Positions 39,427 to 48,092 of a stretch of DNA of 64,000 nucleotides are shown here, one piece after another. The position numbers were made by a program, and so were the translations under genes. This DNA is from Phycisphaerae bacterium (lineage in GTDB: Bacteria > Planctomycetota > Phycisphaerae > Phycisphaerales > UBA1924). The stretch is taken from positions 620,001 to 684,000 of the forward strand of contig JAUIES010000001.1 in NCBI GenBank assembly GCA_030429705.1. The letters run 5' to 3'. Position 1 is the first letter of the stretch; each line of letters starts with the position of its first letter. Below the pieces are notes generated by a model. It ran no database searches. It worked only from the letters and a program-made list of their open reading frames with translations, and was not told the DNA's origin.

Positions 39427-39960
39427 TTACGCTGAAGTTTCTTCAGCCGTCTCGCCAGCTTCTGCTTCAGCAGTGGCCGGTTCTGCAGGTTCGCTCGCTT
39501 CTTCGGCGACTGGGGCCGGTGCGGCCTCTTCCTTGGGCGGAGCGCCAAGTGTGGCCGATGTCTTGCTCTGCTCGGCTTCCTCACGGGCAGTGTCTGCACG
39601 CAACTTCGCTTCGACTGCCAGTTCGTCACGCTGATCGAACGCCTGCGCCTCTTCAACCGTCATGTGATCGGCACGAAGAACAATCACGCGCATGATCTCT
39701 TCTGACAAGTTGCAGTCACGCTCGAAACTGGCAATGTTGCCAGGCTCAGTCTGCACATACGAGAGCAGATACACGCCGCGCTTCTGCTTGTCGATCTCGT
39801 ACGCCATGCGACGCTCGTCCCACTTTTGCATTGCCACCACTTCAAACTCGGACCGCTCGAAGAGTGTGTTGATGTGATCGAGGACTTCTGCCAGTCGAGC
39901 GGCGGTGCCTTGCCCGATGAGGAACATGATTTCATAAAGGTTGCTGGTTGCTGTTGTCAT
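39427..39960 (-). CDS. rpsF: 30S ribosomal protein S6 with long acidic tail
   Basis: Ribosomal protein S6 of the 30S platform. The first about 105 residues are the S6 fold: YEIMFLIGQ, FERSEFEVVAMQKWDERRMAYEIDKQKRGVYLLSYV and EEIMRVIVLRADHM. The remaining 70 or so residues form a Lys/Glu then Ala/Pro/Glu-rich tail (EEAAPAPVAEEASEPAEPATAEAEAGETAEETSA region). Typical S6 is 95-135 residues, so the tail is an extension, probably disordered. The ATG at 39960 is preceded by GGAG. It sits between pth and ssb in the minus-strand housekeeping operon. Confidence 0.95.
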   Translation of the reverse strand: MTTATSNLYEIMFLIGQGTAARLAEVLDHINTLFERSEFEVVAMQKWDERRMAYEIDKQKRGVYLLSYVQTEPGNIASFERDCNLSEEIMRVIVLRADHMTVEEAQAFDQRDELAVEAKLRADTAREEAEQSKTSATLGAPPKEEAAPAPVAEEASEPAEPATAEAEAGETAEETSA

Positions 39961-40056
39961 TTTCACTCCAAATCTCGTTCGGCCGAGTCTTGCCCGGCAT
40001 TGTTATCTGATGTCCGGCTGCATCGATGCGTGTGCACCGGCTGCAACCGATGATTC

Positions 40057-40629
40057 CTACTCTTTCCGATTGAACCGATTCATGGCTGTATCAACGCCAT
40101 CGCTCACGATACTCTCCACGGCCCCGACGGCATCGACCAATCCGCTCTCCAGGTCGGTCGCCTCTTCCTTCATAAAACGGCTCAAGACCCAGTCAGCGCG
40201 ATCCATGTACTGCGGGACAGCCCCGACACCAACGCGTACGCGAGTGTAAGGTTCCCCCCCGAGTACCCGATCAATATCTGTCAGCCCGTTGTGCCCGCCC
40301 GATGACCCTTGCGCACGCACACGGATCGTTCCGACCTCAAAGGCGATGTCATCGACAATGACCAAGAGGTCATCGCTCGGGCTGAGTTTGAAGAAGCGGA
40401 TCGCTTCGCCCACACTCTGACCGGAGCGGTTCATGAATGTCATCGGCTTGAGAAGCACACATTTTTCGCCGCCCATGTTGGCTTGCAAAGTCACACCACT
40501 GAACTGGGAGCGCGGCACACCGCCGCTCGCGTGCTTTGACGCGAGACGATCGAGCACCATAAACCCGGCATTGTGCCGCGTCTTCTGATACTGAGCGCCG
40601 GGATTTCCGAGTCCAACAATCAACTTCAC
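40057..40629 (-). CDS. pth: Peptidyl-tRNA hydrolase
   Basis: Frees tRNA from peptidyl-tRNA that drops off ribosomes. The 190-residue protein starts with the family's LIVGLGNPGAQYQKTRHNAGFMVLD (containing the catalytic His and substrate Asn), followed by LLKPMTFMNRSGQSV, LLVIVDDIAFEVGTIRVR and GSSGGHNGLTDI. GTG at 40629 is chosen because the following MKLIVGLGNPG is the standard start of the family; the frame is open to a TTG at 40671 that overlaps the rplY stop. The position after rplY/ctc matches the classical glmU-prs-ctc-pth order. Confidence 0.95.
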   Translation of the reverse strand: MKLIVGLGNPGAQYQKTRHNAGFMVLDRLASKHASGGVPRSQFSGVTLQANMGGEKCVLLKPMTFMNRSGQSVGEAIRFFKLSPSDDLLVIVDDIAFEVGTIRVRAQGSSGGHNGLTDIDRVLGGEPYTRVRVGVGAVPQYMDRADWVLSRFMKEEATDLESGLVDAVGAVESIVSDGVDTAMNRFNRKE

Positions 40630-40667
40630 ACGCAATCCTGGGCTTTGGTCCAGGCCTCCTGTTGAGA

Positions 40668-41333
40668 TCAACTGTCCCCGTGGCTGTCGTCGTCAGTTTT
40701 CTTGCCAACAACCTCAGGCTCGGCTCCAGTTGCACCAACTTCGGCTTCTTCGCCTTCGGCTTCTGCTTCGGCCTGCACCACAATCTGTGCGATGATCGCT
40801 TCGGGATCGGTCATCAGAACCATGGTGTCAAGCGGCAACTTCACATCACTGGCGTGCAAGATATCGCCGACATCCATGCCGGAAACATCAACATCAATGT
40901 GCTCGGGCATGTTGGTGATCAGGCATTCAATCTCAAGGACTTCAAGCGGGTGCATCATAATCGCACCTGCCGAACCAAGTCCCTTCGCATCGCCGATGTA
41001 GTGCAGCGCCACGCGCGTCTCAACACGCTCGTTCAAATCAACGCGCGCAAAATCGCAATGCACGATGTTGGTCCCCAAGTGGTCGTACTGAAGGTCTTTG
41101 AGCAAGACATACTGCTCGCCGTCGGCCTTGACACCTTCTACTTCAAGCTGGAAGAGCTTGTGACCTTTGTGGAACTCTCGAATCGTCGAGTGCGCGTCCA
41201 CCTGAATGGGAAGTGGCGTTTCGCCGTGACCGTACACGATCGCGGGCAGGCCGCCCGCATCCCGAACCCGTCGGCTATAGCGTGAACCCAGTCGTTCACG
41301 AACCGTTGCTTGCAACTTTGCTTGATCTGTCAT
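40668..41333 (-). CDS. rplY: 50S ribosomal protein L25 / general stress protein Ctc
   Basis: 5S rRNA-binding ribosomal protein of the long Ctc (TL5) type. The 221-residue protein has the N-terminal L25 domain (about 1-95: RERLGSRYSRRVRDAGGLPAIVYGHG and DLQYDHLGTNIVHCDFARVD). It then has the C-terminal Ctc beta domain (about 100-190: LEIECLITNMPEHIDVDVSGMDVGDILHASDV), and ends in an acidic tail. The ATG at 41333 is preceded by GAGGATG. It follows prs by about 45 bases; the stop touches the pth region. The symbol ctc would be equally correct. Confidence 0.94.
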   Translation of the reverse strand: MTDQAKLQATVRERLGSRYSRRVRDAGGLPAIVYGHGETPLPIQVDAHSTIREFHKGHKLFQLEVEGVKADGEQYVLLKDLQYDHLGTNIVHCDFARVDLNERVETRVALHYIGDAKGLGSAGAIMMHPLEVLEIECLITNMPEHIDVDVSGMDVGDILHASDVKLPLDTMVLMTDPEAIIAQIVVQAEAEAEGEEAEVGATGAEPEVVGKKTDDDSHGDS

Positions 41334-41377
41334 TGGGTACATCCTCTTTCGAATAAACTCTGTCGTTTGTAAATGAA

Positions 41378-42361
41378 CTAGCGTTTCATACCAGCGGTGC
41401 GACGGAACAACGCGCTCACCGATTGGTTCTCATGGATTCGTCGAATGGCTTCTGACAACATCGGACCGACCGAAAGTTGAATCAGCCGATCTTGGATCGG
41501 GGCAAGCCGTTGGCCGGTTGGAATGGTGTCTGTCACAACGATACGACTGATCGGGCTATCTTCGATGCGCTTCATCGCATCGCCGACAAACACGGCGTGC
41601 GTGCATGCCGCCATGACATCGGCAGCACCATGCTCCATCACGAGCTTGGCCGCCGAGCAGATGGTCCCGGCGGTCGAAATCATGTCGTCAAACATCAGGA
41701 CGGTCTTACCCTCGACCGATCCGATGAGATTACCCACAGCCACTTCTGAGCCGCTCAATCTTTGCTTGTTGATGATCGCTAGGTCTCCGCGTAACAAGTT
41801 CGCTAGCCCTTCAGCGACTTTGACATTACCGACATCAGGACTGACCAGGCACAAGTCACCGAGCTCGTCACGGATGCTCTCGAAGTAGTCAAGAAACACC
41901 GGCGTTGCAGACAAATGATCGAGCGGGATATCAAAGAAACCCTGAATCTGAGCCGCATGGAGATCAATCGCCAGAACGCGATCAGCACGAGCAGCGGTCA
42001 CGAGATTCGCGACCAGTTTCGCGGTGATGGGCACACGCCCTTCATCCTTGCGGTCCTGACGGCCGTAGCCGAAGTATGGCATGACCAGTGTCACACGTCG
42101 AGCTGAGGCGCGGCGGAGACAATCGGTGAACACCAACAACTCCATCAAGTTGTCGTTGACCGGCTGACAGGTCGATGCGATGACATAGCAATCGCGCCCG
42201 CGGACATCCTCTTCCAGTTTGACAAGCAACTCGCCATCAGGAAAGACGATTGTTTTTGCATCGCCAAGTGGCAGACCGAGGTGTTCGCACACGTGTGAAG
42301 AAAGAGCCTTGCAGTGCCGACCCGAAAAAACGAGCAACCCGCTTCCGTTCGGTTGTATCAT
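41378..42361 (-). CDS. prs: Ribose-phosphate pyrophosphokinase
   Basis: Makes PRPP from ribose 5-phosphate and ATP, feeding nucleotide, His and Trp synthesis. The 327-residue protein has the class I layout: GLPLGDAKTIVFPDGELLVKL (PRTase-like N-domain), MPYFGYGRQDRKDEGRVPITAKL (ATP-binding flexible loop), ADRVLAIDLHAAQIQGFF (catalytic region) and VLMFDDMISTAGTI (PRPP loop). The ATG at 42361 is used because it overlaps the glmU TGA (TGATG), implying translational coupling; a GTG one codon earlier is also in frame. Length is usual (about 310-325). Confidence 0.96.
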   Translation of the reverse strand: MIQPNGSGLLVFSGRHCKALSSHVCEHLGLPLGDAKTIVFPDGELLVKLEEDVRGRDCYVIASTCQPVNDNLMELLVFTDCLRRASARRVTLVMPYFGYGRQDRKDEGRVPITAKLVANLVTAARADRVLAIDLHAAQIQGFFDIPLDHLSATPVFLDYFESIRDELGDLCLVSPDVGNVKVAEGLANLLRGDLAIINKQRLSGSEVAVGNLIGSVEGKTVLMFDDMISTAGTICSAAKLVMEHGAADVMAACTHAVFVGDAMKRIEDSPISRIVVTDTIPTGQRLAPIQDRLIQLSVGPMLSEAIRRIHENQSVSALFRRTAGMKR

Positions 42362-43140
42362 CACGCATCCCCCCCAATGACTGACTGACGATTCCGAAAC
42401 ACACGGTCGACTTCAGCAAGATTCTCTGGTGTGTTGATGCTCAACACATCTTGCGGTGGTACCGCTTCGATCACTTCAACCACAGCCCCTGCCGCCTGCA
42501 GCAGGCTTGGCACCGGTGTCAGGTAGTATTCACCAGAAGCCGCATCGCGCTCAACCTGGTTGAGCGTGTCGAACATCGACTTGCAATCGAAGCAGTAGTA
42601 ACTCGGATTCACCTCACGAACGGCCAATTGTTCTGCCGATGCGTTCTTCTGCTCAACAATGCTTGAGAATCGTCCGCTGTCATCGCGCACGATTCGGCCG
42701 TAACCGTCAGGATCTGGTATCACGCTCGTGGCAAGTGTTGCGGCTGCCCTCGCCGAGCGATGTGTATCGAGCACAGACTGCAGGGTTTGCGCACGAATCA
42801 AAGGTCCATCGCCGCACAGCACAAACACCTCGTGCCGCTCGGCTGACGACTGCTCATCCTGGAAATGGTCGGCTGCACACTGAACGGCATGACCCGTTCC
42901 GTGCTGTTCGTCCTGCACTGCGAAACTCACCCGATCGCCATACCCCGCGACCGCTTCACGGACGAGGTCTTGCCGGTACCCGACCACAAGTACGACTTTT
43001 TCACACCCGACTTCGAAGCACGCATCGACGACAGCACACACCATCGGTCGACCACCGACGGGGTGACAAACCTTTGGCAGGTCCGAGTTCATGCGGGTGC
43101 CTTTGCCCGCAGCCAGGATGATCGCAGAAGGGTTCTTCAA
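42361..43140 (-). CDS. glmU: UDP-GlcNAc pyrophosphorylase-type uridylyltransferase (GlmU N-domain only)
   Basis: Nucleotidyltransferase making UDP-GlcNAc-type sugar nucleotides for peptidoglycan and LPS. The 259-residue protein is the N-terminal half of GlmU only. AIILAAGKGTRMNSDLPKVCHPVGGRPM holds the nucleotide loop and uridine-binding residues, QHGTGHAVQCA the uracil-binding loop, and FVLCGDGPLI the metal aspartate. The left-handed-helix acetyltransferase domain of the usual 450-residue enzyme is absent, and the frame ends cleanly in a stop coupled to prs. The start is a TTG at 43140 without a clear ribosome site; no better start exists. Acetylation of GlcN-1-P must then come from another gene. 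Gene order glmU-prs-ctc-pth supports the name. Confidence 0.85.
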   Translation of the reverse strand: MKNPSAIILAAGKGTRMNSDLPKVCHPVGGRPMVCAVVDACFEVGCEKVVLVVGYRQDLVREAVAGYGDRVSFAVQDEQHGTGHAVQCAADHFQDEQSSAERHEVFVLCGDGPLIRAQTLQSVLDTHRSARAAATLATSVIPDPDGYGRIVRDDSGRFSSIVEQKNASAEQLAVREVNPSYYCFDCKSMFDTLNQVERDAASGEYYLTPVPSLLQAAGAVVEVIEAVPPQDVLSINTPENLAEVDRVFRNRQSVIGGDA

Positions 43141-43185
43141 TGGACTACACGAAGTCGATTCATCGGGTGCTGGGCATCGAGGAAA

Positions 43186-43256
43186 TTACCCCGCCTAGAT
43201 TCGAACTAGGACTAGATGTACCAAAAACACCGGTGCTACCATTACACCACGGGGTA
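43186..43256 (-). tRNA. tRNA-Gln (anticodon UUG)
   Basis: On the minus strand a cloverleaf folds from TACCCCG (acceptor), through a D-arm GTGTAATGGTAGCAC, an anticodon arm GGTGT-TTTTGGT-ACATC with UUG at positions 34-36, and a T-arm CCTAG-TTCGAAT-CTAGG, to CGGGGTA plus discriminator A. CCA is not encoded. It lies about 45 bases upstream of glmU on the same strand and may be processed from the same transcript. Confidence 0.95.
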
Positions 43257-43581
43257 GAAAAATCGAGCAAAAACCGCTCGCATCCACGCCTGAACCCGAT
43301 CTCGACCACGACCTCCGCCTGGGACCCTGCATTTCAACGCATGAGGGTCAAACTGTCGAACCGCCCTGTCGCGGTCCAAGCACAGGCTCAGCCGCAGCAC
43401 CAATCGCCCGAAAACGGGCTTGGAACTCGAACCTTCCGTGGCCGCACGCCCCGAAAGACGCATGGGAAGACTCCTGGTGAGGCCTCAGCGTGCAATGCTC
43501 AAAGCACCCGACACACATCCGTCATCACCGGTTCCGCGAGACGCAGCAATCGTAGATCCCAAAGCCGCCGGGTCAATCCGG
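43257..43581. other. Intergenic region without a supported gene
   Basis: About 325 bases between tRNA-Gln and the SWIM-protein gene. Short frames cross it on both strands but none has a ribosome site and convincing composition, and one runs into the tRNA. A CGCCCG-AAAA-CGGGC stem is present near 43408. It presumably holds the promoter of the tRNA-Gln/glmU operon; I could not place -35/-10 boxes. Confidence 0.5.
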
Positions 43582-44739
43582 TCAAGAATCATCAGTCTCA
43601 TCGTTCGATTCTTCTGTGTGTTCGTCGTCGAGGTCGTCGCTGCCGTCCGCTTCGCGGCGGGCATGCTCACTCGTCAACTCGTAACAGGTCGCCATGAGCC
43701 CAACCAACGGGAATCGACTCTCGGTAAATGGACTGGGTCCGAGACGACGCAAGAGCACATGGCTCACCTCGGGCTCTGCTAACGGTGCGTCGATCTCATC
43801 AAGTTGCCCGCCAGGCTCCCAGAAATTGTCCAGATCAGTGGCGATCTCACTCGGTGCACGATCGCTCACCCCCGGAATCTGCGGCTGATACACCAGCGTC
43901 GGACCTGGACCCTGGTTGCTTAGTGCCCGACGATCGCTCAACATCGCAATGAAATGCTCAATCGATTGGCCGCGCAGTTCAAATATGGACAACGGCTCGC
44001 GACCGAGTTTGTGAGCGGCCAAAATCGCTGCACAAACAGCGTGCTTGCACCAAGGCTTGGGCTCCTTGCAGTTACAACTGGTCTCAATCTCATCCGGCTC
44101 GGACGGAAACAACTTGAGATCAAGCGGCGCAAACAGGTCCTCAATATTGGCGGGGACCTCACGAGCAAGCAGTTTCGCTGCGTACAGCGCCTGATCGGCC
44201 ATGGACTCAATAATCCGATCCCGATCCTCGGCTGAAAAGTGCTTCAACCGAAGCGTCACGGGATATGGGCGACTCATGCGACCTTGCACTGAAGCCTCGG
44301 CAGCACCGTTCTCAAACTCGATGCGACGCGTTTGACCCAGGCGGGCGTACTCGAGCCCTTCGGCGTAGACCTCAGCGCTCACCGCTCGCTCGACCAAACG
44401 ACGAACTCGATCGGTGACCCAATGCGGCGTTTCTTTCTCATCTTGCGGTCGCAGTCGTACGCCACCTCGGACACGCCGCGGATTGAGCGGAAGTGGACGA
44501 CGAATTTGATCGGGCGTCGGACGAGGAGGCGTGGGCGCATGTGGGTCTGGAGCGTGTGGTACTGTCGGCGCTGTGGGCGCATCGTCGACCGACCCCTTCG
44601 GCGCGGTCGCCGGAGGTTGTGGGTTCTGGTCTGCGGTCGGCTCGCTGTTCTCCAAGTCCACTCCTGTCTTGGTCACTGCTGAATCTGCTGGAATCAAAAG
44701 GGTTGGCTCGTCCGGTCTCAAAGTCGAGCGTGATCTCAC
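43582..44739 (-). CDS. SWIM zinc-finger protein, partner of SNF2 helicase
   Basis: A 385-residue protein with a Pro/Ala/Thr-rich N-terminus (about residues 25-90), probably disordered, then a globular part. The SWIM zinc-finger signature CNCKEPKPWCKHAVCAAILAAH (CxC...CxH spacing) lies near residues 222-243. The preceding region (YAEGLEYARLGQTRRIEFENGAAEASVQG) is the helical/beta segment that usually leads into SWIM domains. The end is acidic (DDLDDEHTEESNDETDDS). SWIM domains bind DNA or proteins and in bacteria often sit beside SNF2 helicases. Here the gene follows the SNF2 gene by about 23 bases on the same strand, so the two likely act together on DNA or chromatin-like targets. The GTG start is tentative. 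Confidence 0.85.
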   Translation of the reverse strand: MRSRSTLRPDEPTLLIPADSAVTKTGVDLENSEPTADQNPQPPATAPKGSVDDAPTAPTVPHAPDPHAPTPPRPTPDQIRRPLPLNPRRVRGGVRLRPQDEKETPHWVTDRVRRLVERAVSAEVYAEGLEYARLGQTRRIEFENGAAEASVQGRMSRPYPVTLRLKHFSAEDRDRIIESMADQALYAAKLLAREVPANIEDLFAPLDLKLFPSEPDEIETSCNCKEPKPWCKHAVCAAILAAHKLGREPLSIFELRGQSIEHFIAMLSDRRALSNQGPGPTLVYQPQIPGVSDRAPSEIATDLDNFWEPGGQLDEIDAPLAEPEVSHVLLRRLGPSPFTESRFPLVGLMATCYELTSEHARREADGSDDLDDEHTEESNDETDDS

Positions 44740-44762
44740 AAACGCCGGAAAACAACCGCTTT

Positions 44763-47700
44763 CTAGTCATCAATATCGATGGCGTCCGTCCGAAGCGTCA
44801 GGATGTCACGCAGTTGATCTGTATCGAGTTCGGTCAGCCAACGCTCGCCCGAGCCGATGATCTGCTCGGCGAGTTCGGTCTTTGACTCGATCATCTCGTC
44901 GATGCGTTCTTCCAGCGTGCCACGCACGACATACTTGTGGACCTGCACCGTTCGCGTTTGTCCGATTCGATAGGCGCGGTCTGTCGCCTGATTTTCGACA
45001 GCCGGATTCCACCAGCGGTCGAAATGGAACACATGCGTCGCCGCGGTCAGGTTGAGACCCACGCCACCAGCCTTGAGGCTGAGAATCAAGATCGGTCGTT
45101 TGCCCGTCGCTTCCTGGAAGGTCTCGACCAGTTTTTGACGCTGGGCCTGTGGCGTGCCGCCGTGAAGGAACAGAATCTCGCGGTCGAGTTGATGCTCAAG
45201 CATCGCGGCGAGCAAGTGCCCCATCTGCCGGAACTGGGTGAAGATGAGCGCCTGATCGCCTTCCGCAAGCACCTCTTCGACCATCTCCATGAGTCGTAGG
45301 CACTTGCCACTGCGCGACGGGTCTGGCGCGTGGCCGGAGTCGTAGTCGTGGTCTTTGAGGAACTGCGACGGGTGATTGCAGATCTGCTTGAGGCGAATGA
45401 GTGCTGCCAGCACAACGCCGCGTCGGCTGATACCTTCGCTCTGTTCGACTTCGCTCAACATGCGTTTCACGCATGATTCGTACAACTTGCCCTGCTCGTT
45501 GGTGAGGTGGCAATATTCGCGGCTCTCGATCTTCTCGGGAAGATCGGCAACCACCGCCGGATCGCTTTTCACACGCCTGAGTATGAACGGCTGAACCAAC
45601 CCACGCAGTTGTTCGGCGCGGAGTTGATCGCGGTAGCGTTCGATCGGCACGCTGAAGCGTTTGCGGAAGTTGCCACTGGTCCCGAGATACCCCGGGTTCA
45701 GGAAATCCATGATCGACCAGAGTTCGCTCAGTCGATTCTCAACCGGCGTACCGGTCAGTGCCACGCGTCGATCGGCCGAGAAAGACCGAACCGCCTGCGA
45801 TTGCTTCGAGGCCGGGTTCTTGATGTACTGCGCCTCATCCAACGCAATGCGGCCCCACACCACACGCTCGAGCGTTTCACGATCACGGTGCGCCAGTGCA
45901 TAGGTTGTGAGCAGCATGTCACAGTTTTCTGCCGCATCGACCAACTCGTCGCCGGAGAGCCGCTCGAGGCCGTGGTGAATCATGACCTTGAGATTTGGCG
46001 CAAACCGCTTGGTTTCGTGAATCCAGTTGCCAAGCACGGACATCGGCGCGACGAGCAAGGTTGGTTGTACTGGCGTTTTGCCCGCGACTTTGCGTTCGTT
46101 GAGCATGAGCGCCAGCAACTGAATCGTCTTCCCAAGCCCCATGTCGTCAGCCAGGCAGGCACCAAGACCGAACCGCTCGAGGAACGCGAGCCAACTCAGG
46201 CCGCGCTGTTGGTAAGGACGCAGCGTGCCAAGGAAGTCTTCCGGCGGATCGATGAGCGGAATCTTCTCGGCTGCCATGGCGCCATCGCCGCCCGCTCCGA
46301 GCATGTCAGCCACCCACCCGGTGGCTTCAAGCCCGACAACCGGAATGCCTGTCTTCTTCGCATCGGTTCCAAATGCCAGACGCATGGCATCGCTCAGGCG
46401 CATCTCGCCGCCCGGGTTTTCCCGGATGAAACCGATCGCTGCCTGCACATCCTCCGGGCGGATCTCGACCCAGCGCCCACCAATGCGCACGAGCGGCGCA
46501 TCACGCGATGCGAACTGCTCAAACTCATTGAGGCTGAGTGTCGCGTCGCCGATCGCGATCTCCCAGTGATAGGAAATCAAGGCAGAAAGCCCGATCTGCG
46601 AACTCCCAGTACCCGCAGCACCGTCCTGACTCTCGAGTACCGATTCGAGTGAATCGCTTGATACCCGCATCCGGGCGCCGAGTCTGCCCGAAGGTGAGTC
46701 CCACCAACTTGGTGCTTCGACTGCAACGCCTTGCTCGATCAGGATCGGCCGATACTGCCGCAGGAAGTCATACGCTTTCTTCGTCTTGAGCCCGATGAGG
46801 GTCGGCTCTGTCTCGTCCAGCACTGATTCGAGCGCTGGGAACAACCTCGATGCCCGCGCGAGTTCGCCAAGCAACAGGTCTTGTGGCGACTCAAGCGTTT
46901 TCCCCGAGAGCGTCAGGCTATCGCCTTTGAGCATCCACACTTCGTCGGCATCGACGACAAACGCTCCAGATTCGACATCCTGCAGGTGAAACGAAATCGC
47001 CCATTCGAGATCTGCATCGGCATCGTCTTCGCCTGCACCGATCGGTTCATGGACGCGAAGCAGCAAACGCCACTCGGTGCTCTCACCGCGTTCTTCCAGT
47101 GAGCCGATCCAGCCGCGCACGCGCCGAACAATTTCGGTCCTTTGAACAGCCGGGACCGGGACCGCTGTCTCGGAACTGAGCAACCCGTGCAGCCAGGCGA
47201 TCTGCATATCGCCGACCGGATCACGATCGCTCACGGTGTCAAACATGTCGGCTTCACGCAGCGCGGCTTTGGCTTGCGAATTCACCATGGACCCGAGGAA
47301 TCGCTCGACCACACGGGCAGCATCGTGTTGATGTTCGTCGACGGCTGCCCGGGCGGCAGGCGGCATGGCATCGACCAGTTTGGCAAATCGATTGGCAGTC
47401 GCTTCGTCGTTCAGCCACGGGTGCCAACTCGCTTGCAACTCGCCGCTTGGCAATTGCCACAGCGTCGGAACGAATCGCTGCTGGGCGAGAATGTGACGCG
47501 CCACACGACCGGCGGTCATGAAAAACCGAACGGATGAACCGATGGCAAGATCCTCGCGCTCACGCATGTCATCAATCGCATCGAGAACATCGAGTGTTTG
47601 TGCGGGGTCGATCGCAATCGCCGGCGTCGGAAACACACCCAGGCCGCGCTGCACACCTTCGAGATCGACTAAACCGACGATCCGCGCCAGGCTATCGCTG

Positions 47701-47942
47701 GGCGAAGGCATTGATCCGTTCATCGGAATGCGTACAGAAATCTGTGACGATTTGACCTTGATATCAGCGCGAACCGACAGGATCGAAATCAGTCGTTCTG
47801 CAGAAGCCGCGAAAGGATGGGTGCTTTCGTCGCTTGTGCGATTCGCCCACTGTGTGGATTCCTCCGCCCACAGATGCAGACGGTCGCCAACGAGACATGC
47901 ATGAACAACCAATACGCCGAGCGTCGGAGTCGTACTCACCAC
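44763..47942 (-). CDS. SNF2/HepA-family DEAD/DEAH helicase-like ATPase
   Basis: A 1059-residue SNF2-type double-stranded DNA translocase. The N-terminal half (about 1-560) is the SNF2-associated bacterial region. The ATPase core begins at LRPYQQRGLSWLAFLERFGLGACLADDMGLGKTIQLL, with Walker A near residues 600-608. Motif II is DEAQ (ALDEAQYIKNP, near 700), motif III LTGTPVENRLSELWSIMDFL, and the C-terminal helicase domain includes ALIFTQFRQMGHLL, SLKAGGVGLNLTAATHVFHFDRWWNPAVE and motif VI QATDRAYRIGQT. All motifs look intact. It leads a two-gene unit with the SWIM protein. The start (GTG at 47942) is tentative. The role, whether repair, transcription recycling or defence, is not settled by sequence. 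Confidence 0.92.
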   Translation of the reverse strand: MVSTTPTLGVLVVHACLVGDRLHLWAEESTQWANRTSDESTHPFAASAERLISILSVRADIKVKSSQISVRIPMNGSMPSPSDSLARIVGLVDLEGVQRGLGVFPTPAIAIDPAQTLDVLDAIDDMREREDLAIGSSVRFFMTAGRVARHILAQQRFVPTLWQLPSGELQASWHPWLNDEATANRFAKLVDAMPPAARAAVDEHQHDAARVVERFLGSMVNSQAKAALREADMFDTVSDRDPVGDMQIAWLHGLLSSETAVPVPAVQRTEIVRRVRGWIGSLEERGESTEWRLLLRVHEPIGAGEDDADADLEWAISFHLQDVESGAFVVDADEVWMLKGDSLTLSGKTLESPQDLLLGELARASRLFPALESVLDETEPTLIGLKTKKAYDFLRQYRPILIEQGVAVEAPSWWDSPSGRLGARMRVSSDSLESVLESQDGAAGTGSSQIGLSALISYHWEIAIGDATLSLNEFEQFASRDAPLVRIGGRWVEIRPEDVQAAIGFIRENPGGEMRLSDAMRLAFGTDAKKTGIPVVGLEATGWVADMLGAGGDGAMAAEKIPLIDPPEDFLGTLRPYQQRGLSWLAFLERFGLGACLADDMGLGKTIQLLALMLNERKVAGKTPVQPTLLVAPMSVLGNWIHETKRFAPNLKVMIHHGLERLSGDELVDAAENCDMLLTTYALAHRDRETLERVVWGRIALDEAQYIKNPASKQSQAVRSFSADRRVALTGTPVENRLSELWSIMDFLNPGYLGTSGNFRKRFSVPIERYRDQLRAEQLRGLVQPFILRRVKSDPAVVADLPEKIESREYCHLTNEQGKLYESCVKRMLSEVEQSEGISRRGVVLAALIRLKQICNHPSQFLKDHDYDSGHAPDPSRSGKCLRLMEMVEEVLAEGDQALIFTQFRQMGHLLAAMLEHQLDREILFLHGGTPQAQRQKLVETFQEATGKRPILILSLKAGGVGLNLTAATHVFHFDRWWNPAVENQATDRAYRIGQTRTVQVHKYVVRGTLEERIDEMIESKTELAEQIIGSGERWLTELDTDQLRDILTLRTDAIDIDD

Positions 47943-47991
47943 AGTGCGGTCTCTCCCCGGGACGCCACCGCGAGCGTCGCGATATTGAAAA

Positions 47992-48064
47992 TGAGGGCGC
48001 AGGGACTCGAACCCTGAACCTCCGGATTAAAAGTCCGCTGCTCTACCAATTGAGCTACGCCCTC
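47992..48064 (-). tRNA. tRNA-Lys (anticodon UUU)
   Basis: On the minus strand GAGGGCG...CGCCCTC forms the acceptor stem. TAGCTCAATTGGTAGAGCA is the D-arm, the loop CTTTTAA carries UUU, and CAGGG-TTCGAGT-CCCTG is the T-arm; discriminator A. CCA is not encoded. It lies between the SNF2 and kdtA genes. Confidence 0.96.
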
Positions 48065-48092
48065 GTTCCGAGACAACCCGATGGTAGTCGCC

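Noticed and set aside
43242-43463. Minus-strand 73-codon frame upstream of tRNA-Gln
   Set aside because: Its 3' end overlaps the tRNA and no ribosome site or protein-like pattern is seen.
45507-46652. 381-codon plus-strand frame opposite the SNF2 gene
   Set aside because: All SNF2 helicase motifs are on the minus strand across the same bases.
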